From JBCCBI01 sp039034155 (GTDB lineage Bacteria; Deinococcota; Deinococci; Deinococcales; Trueperaceae), in NCBI GenBank assembly GCA_039034155.1, contig JBCCBI010000281.1, positions 1 to 7,455 of the forward strand: a DNA stretch of 7,455 nucleotides. The letters are read 5' to 3'. Below are positions 6,298-7,455 of this stretch, in pieces (the stretch's first letter is position 1; each line of letters opens with the position of its first letter). Below the pieces are notes generated by a model. It was not told where the DNA came from and did not search any database. It saw only the letters and a list, made by a program, of their open reading frames with translations. Made by a program: the position numbers and the translations under genes.

Positions 6298-6320
6298 AAG
6301 TCATAAAATTAGAAATTGTA

Positions 6321-6348
6321 AAAACCTACCGATCAGAAGGTAGTTTTT
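6321..6348 (+). terminator. Intrinsic terminator after the TetR-family gene; possible second operator
   Basis: CTACC (6326-6330) pairs with GGTAG (6339-6343) across an 8-base loop. AAAA on the left can extend the stem into TTTTT on the right past one bulged C. The T run makes it a weak to moderate terminator, 29 bases after the stop. The arms are the same as those of the element before the regulator's start codon, so a DNA-binding role is also possible. Confidence 0.6.
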
Positions 6349-6370
6349 GCTACTGAAGTTATATATCACT

Positions 6371-6400
6371 GTGACAAACTAACATTAGTGAATCTATATG
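6371..6400 (+). promoter_or_regulatory. Candidate promoter with operator-like dyad for the membrane-protein gene
   Basis: GTGACA (6371-6376, five of six to TTGACA) and TATATG (6395-6400, four of six) are 18 bases apart. Transcription would start near 6407, with a leader of about 68 bases. Between the two boxes lies the dyad ACTAAcaTTAGT (6378-6389), a position where a bound repressor would block RNA polymerase. The hexamers are imperfect, so this is a candidate only. Confidence 0.4.
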
Positions 6401-6474
6401 CTTCATAAGACGAGGTTACTAGTAGATTAAGCTAAGGGTGCAAGCGTTGTACATCAACAGTTAAGGATGCAATT

Positions 6475-7080
6475 ATGAAAGGTTTAACACGACAAATTAG
6501 CATTGCTGTAAGTGGCGTATCCTTAATGTACGCAAATTTGTTCATGCGCTACGGTCACGCTGCCAGCGAGACACTAGGGAACCTCGTCAAACAATCTAAG
6601 AGCCTCACACTGGGTGAAACCATCACTCAAGCTGCTCTAGATGGACGGGTAGCTTTGCCGTTAGTTGCATTTACGAGTCATATCATCTGGCTTCCCATGT
6701 TGCTGGCTGTTGCTGCATTCACAGTTTATCAAGCCCTACCAGCCAAACGCTATGACCCGCGCCTAGATGTTTTGGGACTGCCTATGACAATGGCATTTAT
6801 CAGTGGTGCCATTATTGCAAATAGTATACTTATTGCAGGGATTATTGCCGTGGTTGTGCTTATTGCCTCACGTTTCATTGCACTCTATGCACTGTTACAA
6901 ACAGGCTCAACACAAGCTTCAGATAGTACACAGGTGAACGCTTACCTCACAACGACACCAGATATAGGGTTTAAGCTTTTGGTGTACGGCCCTATTCTAC
7001 TATTTTTTGGCTGGGTGACGTTGATTGTTGTTGACAGTACAAGTACGCTGTTGATGCGCTTATGGTACATGCCGTTTTAA
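6475..7080 (+). CDS. Unrecognised multi-pass membrane protein
   Basis: A 201-residue hydrophobic protein that I cannot assign to a family. AAGGA at 6463-6467, seven bases before the ATG, supports the start. Likely membrane segments are about 59-88 (VALPLVAFTSHIIWLPMLLAVAAF...), a long stretch 99-142 that could be two helices around FISGAIIANSILIAGIIAVVVLIA, and 166-187 (KLLVYGPILLFFGWVTLIVV). Residues 8-24 are a moderately hydrophobic first segment that could be a signal anchor. Charged loops are KRYDPR (91-96) and a polar, Ser/Thr-rich loop at 143-164. No catalytic motif, nucleotide-binding site or transporter signature is visible. It lies on the same strand as the regulator, 177 bases downstream, behind a probable terminator and its own candidate promoter. 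It could be the regulator's target, but this rests on position and the shared inverted-repeat words only. Confidence 0.8.
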   Translation: MKGLTRQISIAVSGVSLMYANLFMRYGHAASETLGNLVKQSKSLTLGETITQAALDGRVALPLVAFTSHIIWLPMLLAVAAFTVYQALPAKRYDPRLDVLGLPMTMAFISGAIIANSILIAGIIAVVVLIASRFIALYALLQTGSTQASDSTQVNAYLTTTPDIGFKLLVYGPILLFFGWVTLIVVDSTSTLLMRLWYMPF

Positions 7081-7136
7081 CTGTTTGAGTCTAAAATTGT
7101 GAGACAGGTTAAGAGCAAACATGCAATAACAAGAAG

Positions 7137-7455
7137 TTAAAGGCGTTGATTAAGTAGGCGTTGCATGTCCTTTGCTTTTGCTTTAACCCAGTCTGGTTCA
7201 TAATTCCTAGCTATAATCCAAAACTTGTTTCCTTCTTCCCAAAAGGTGGCATCTAAACAACCTTTTTCCTTTGGTTTTTCTTTGAAGTGCCAGTGGATGG
7301 AGTTTGGATATTTTTTTCGCGAATACGACCCAATATGTGATATGTACAGGTCTAGCTCTGAAGATACGCCTTCAATAATTTTGTGCATGTCTTCACCTGA
7401 ATAGGCTTTAGATAGGCTGACATCAAATCTTTTTGATTTAGATTCTTTTGAGTTC
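7137..7455 (-). CDS. Uncharacterised small protein, 5' end beyond the right edge or start at 7388
   Basis: The minus-strand frame ends at 7137 and stays open to the window edge, with 22 more residues (Lys/Ser-rich) upstream of the ATG at 7388. AGGTGA about six bases before that ATG could serve as a ribosome binding site, giving an 83-residue protein; a start outside the window is equally possible. The protein is charged and soluble-looking. Its aromatic-rich strand-like segments are SIHWHFKEK, CLDATFWEEGNKFWIIARN and a terminal helix WVKAKAKDMQRLLNQRL. I do not recognise the family. It converges on the membrane-protein gene with 56 bases between stops; a weak GTCT/AGAC hairpin there has no T run. 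The sequence here is visibly richer in A and T than the operon on the left, which could indicate recent acquisition. Confidence 0.6.
   Translation of the reverse strand, partial: NSKESKSKRFDVSLSKAYSGEDMHKIIEGVSSELDLYISHIGSYSRKKYPNSIHWHFKEKPKEKGCLDATFWEEGNKFWIIARNYEPDWVKAKAKDMQRLLNQRL

Noticed and set aside
7079..7110. Hairpin-like GTCT/AGAC between the membrane-protein gene and the converging gene
   Set aside because: The stem is only four bases with mismatched extensions and no T run, so it cannot be called a terminator.

Overview
The window is ordinary bacterial chromosome with mid-range base composition and six complete protein genes. A reading frame is cut off at each edge. I see no tRNA, rRNA, CRISPR array, insertion sequence or phage gene. 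The organism cannot be placed with confidence. A Shine-Dalgarno-type start (AGGAGG before the hydantoinase), intrinsic terminators and a family 5 uracil-DNA glycosylase point to a free-living bacterium rather than an enteric one. Family 5 UDGs are known from Thermus/Deinococcus relatives, actinobacteria and others, so this is only a weak hint.

Left part (1-3481). A 3' fragment of an uncharacterised gene on the plus strand, possibly with a thioredoxin-like fold, converges on a minus-strand operon. That operon reads, in transcription order, a MalY/PatB-type PLP C-S lyase (3481-2303), a family 5 [4Fe-4S] uracil-DNA glycosylase (2287-1592) and an RlmI-type rRNA cytosine-C5 methyltransferase (1595-432). 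The lyase and glycosylase genes are 15 bases apart. The glycosylase and methyltransferase genes share an ATGA stop/start overlap, so they are probably co-transcribed and translationally coupled. Their functions (sulfur amino acid metabolism, uracil repair, ribosome modification) do not form one pathway.

Middle (3482-5521). A 568-base divergent intergenic region has an unusually repeat-rich zone at about 3610-3750: three 14-base-phased copies of GAYACTAATA, an 11-base direct repeat and a 9-base inverted repeat. It ends in an extended -10 promoter and a consensus ribosome binding site for a D-hydantoinase/dihydropyrimidinase with all metal ligands present. A strong intrinsic terminator follows that gene.

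Right part (5522-7455). A TetR/AcrR-family regulator is preceded by a leader of about 140 bases with nested inverted repeats. One repeat encloses the ribosome binding site and looks like an autoregulatory operator, an RNA switch, or both. A very similar CTACC/GGTAG element lies just after the regulator gene, where it may act as a terminator and/or a second operator. Next comes an unrecognised multi-pass membrane protein of 201 residues with its own candidate promoter, a plausible target of the regulator. The window ends in an AT-richer minus-strand gene of unknown function that runs off the edge.

I found no clear new multi-gene system. The most unusual signals are non-coding: the structured regulator leader with its twin element, the phased repeats upstream of the hydantoinase, and a roughly five-fold excess of the palindrome CTCGAG across the window.
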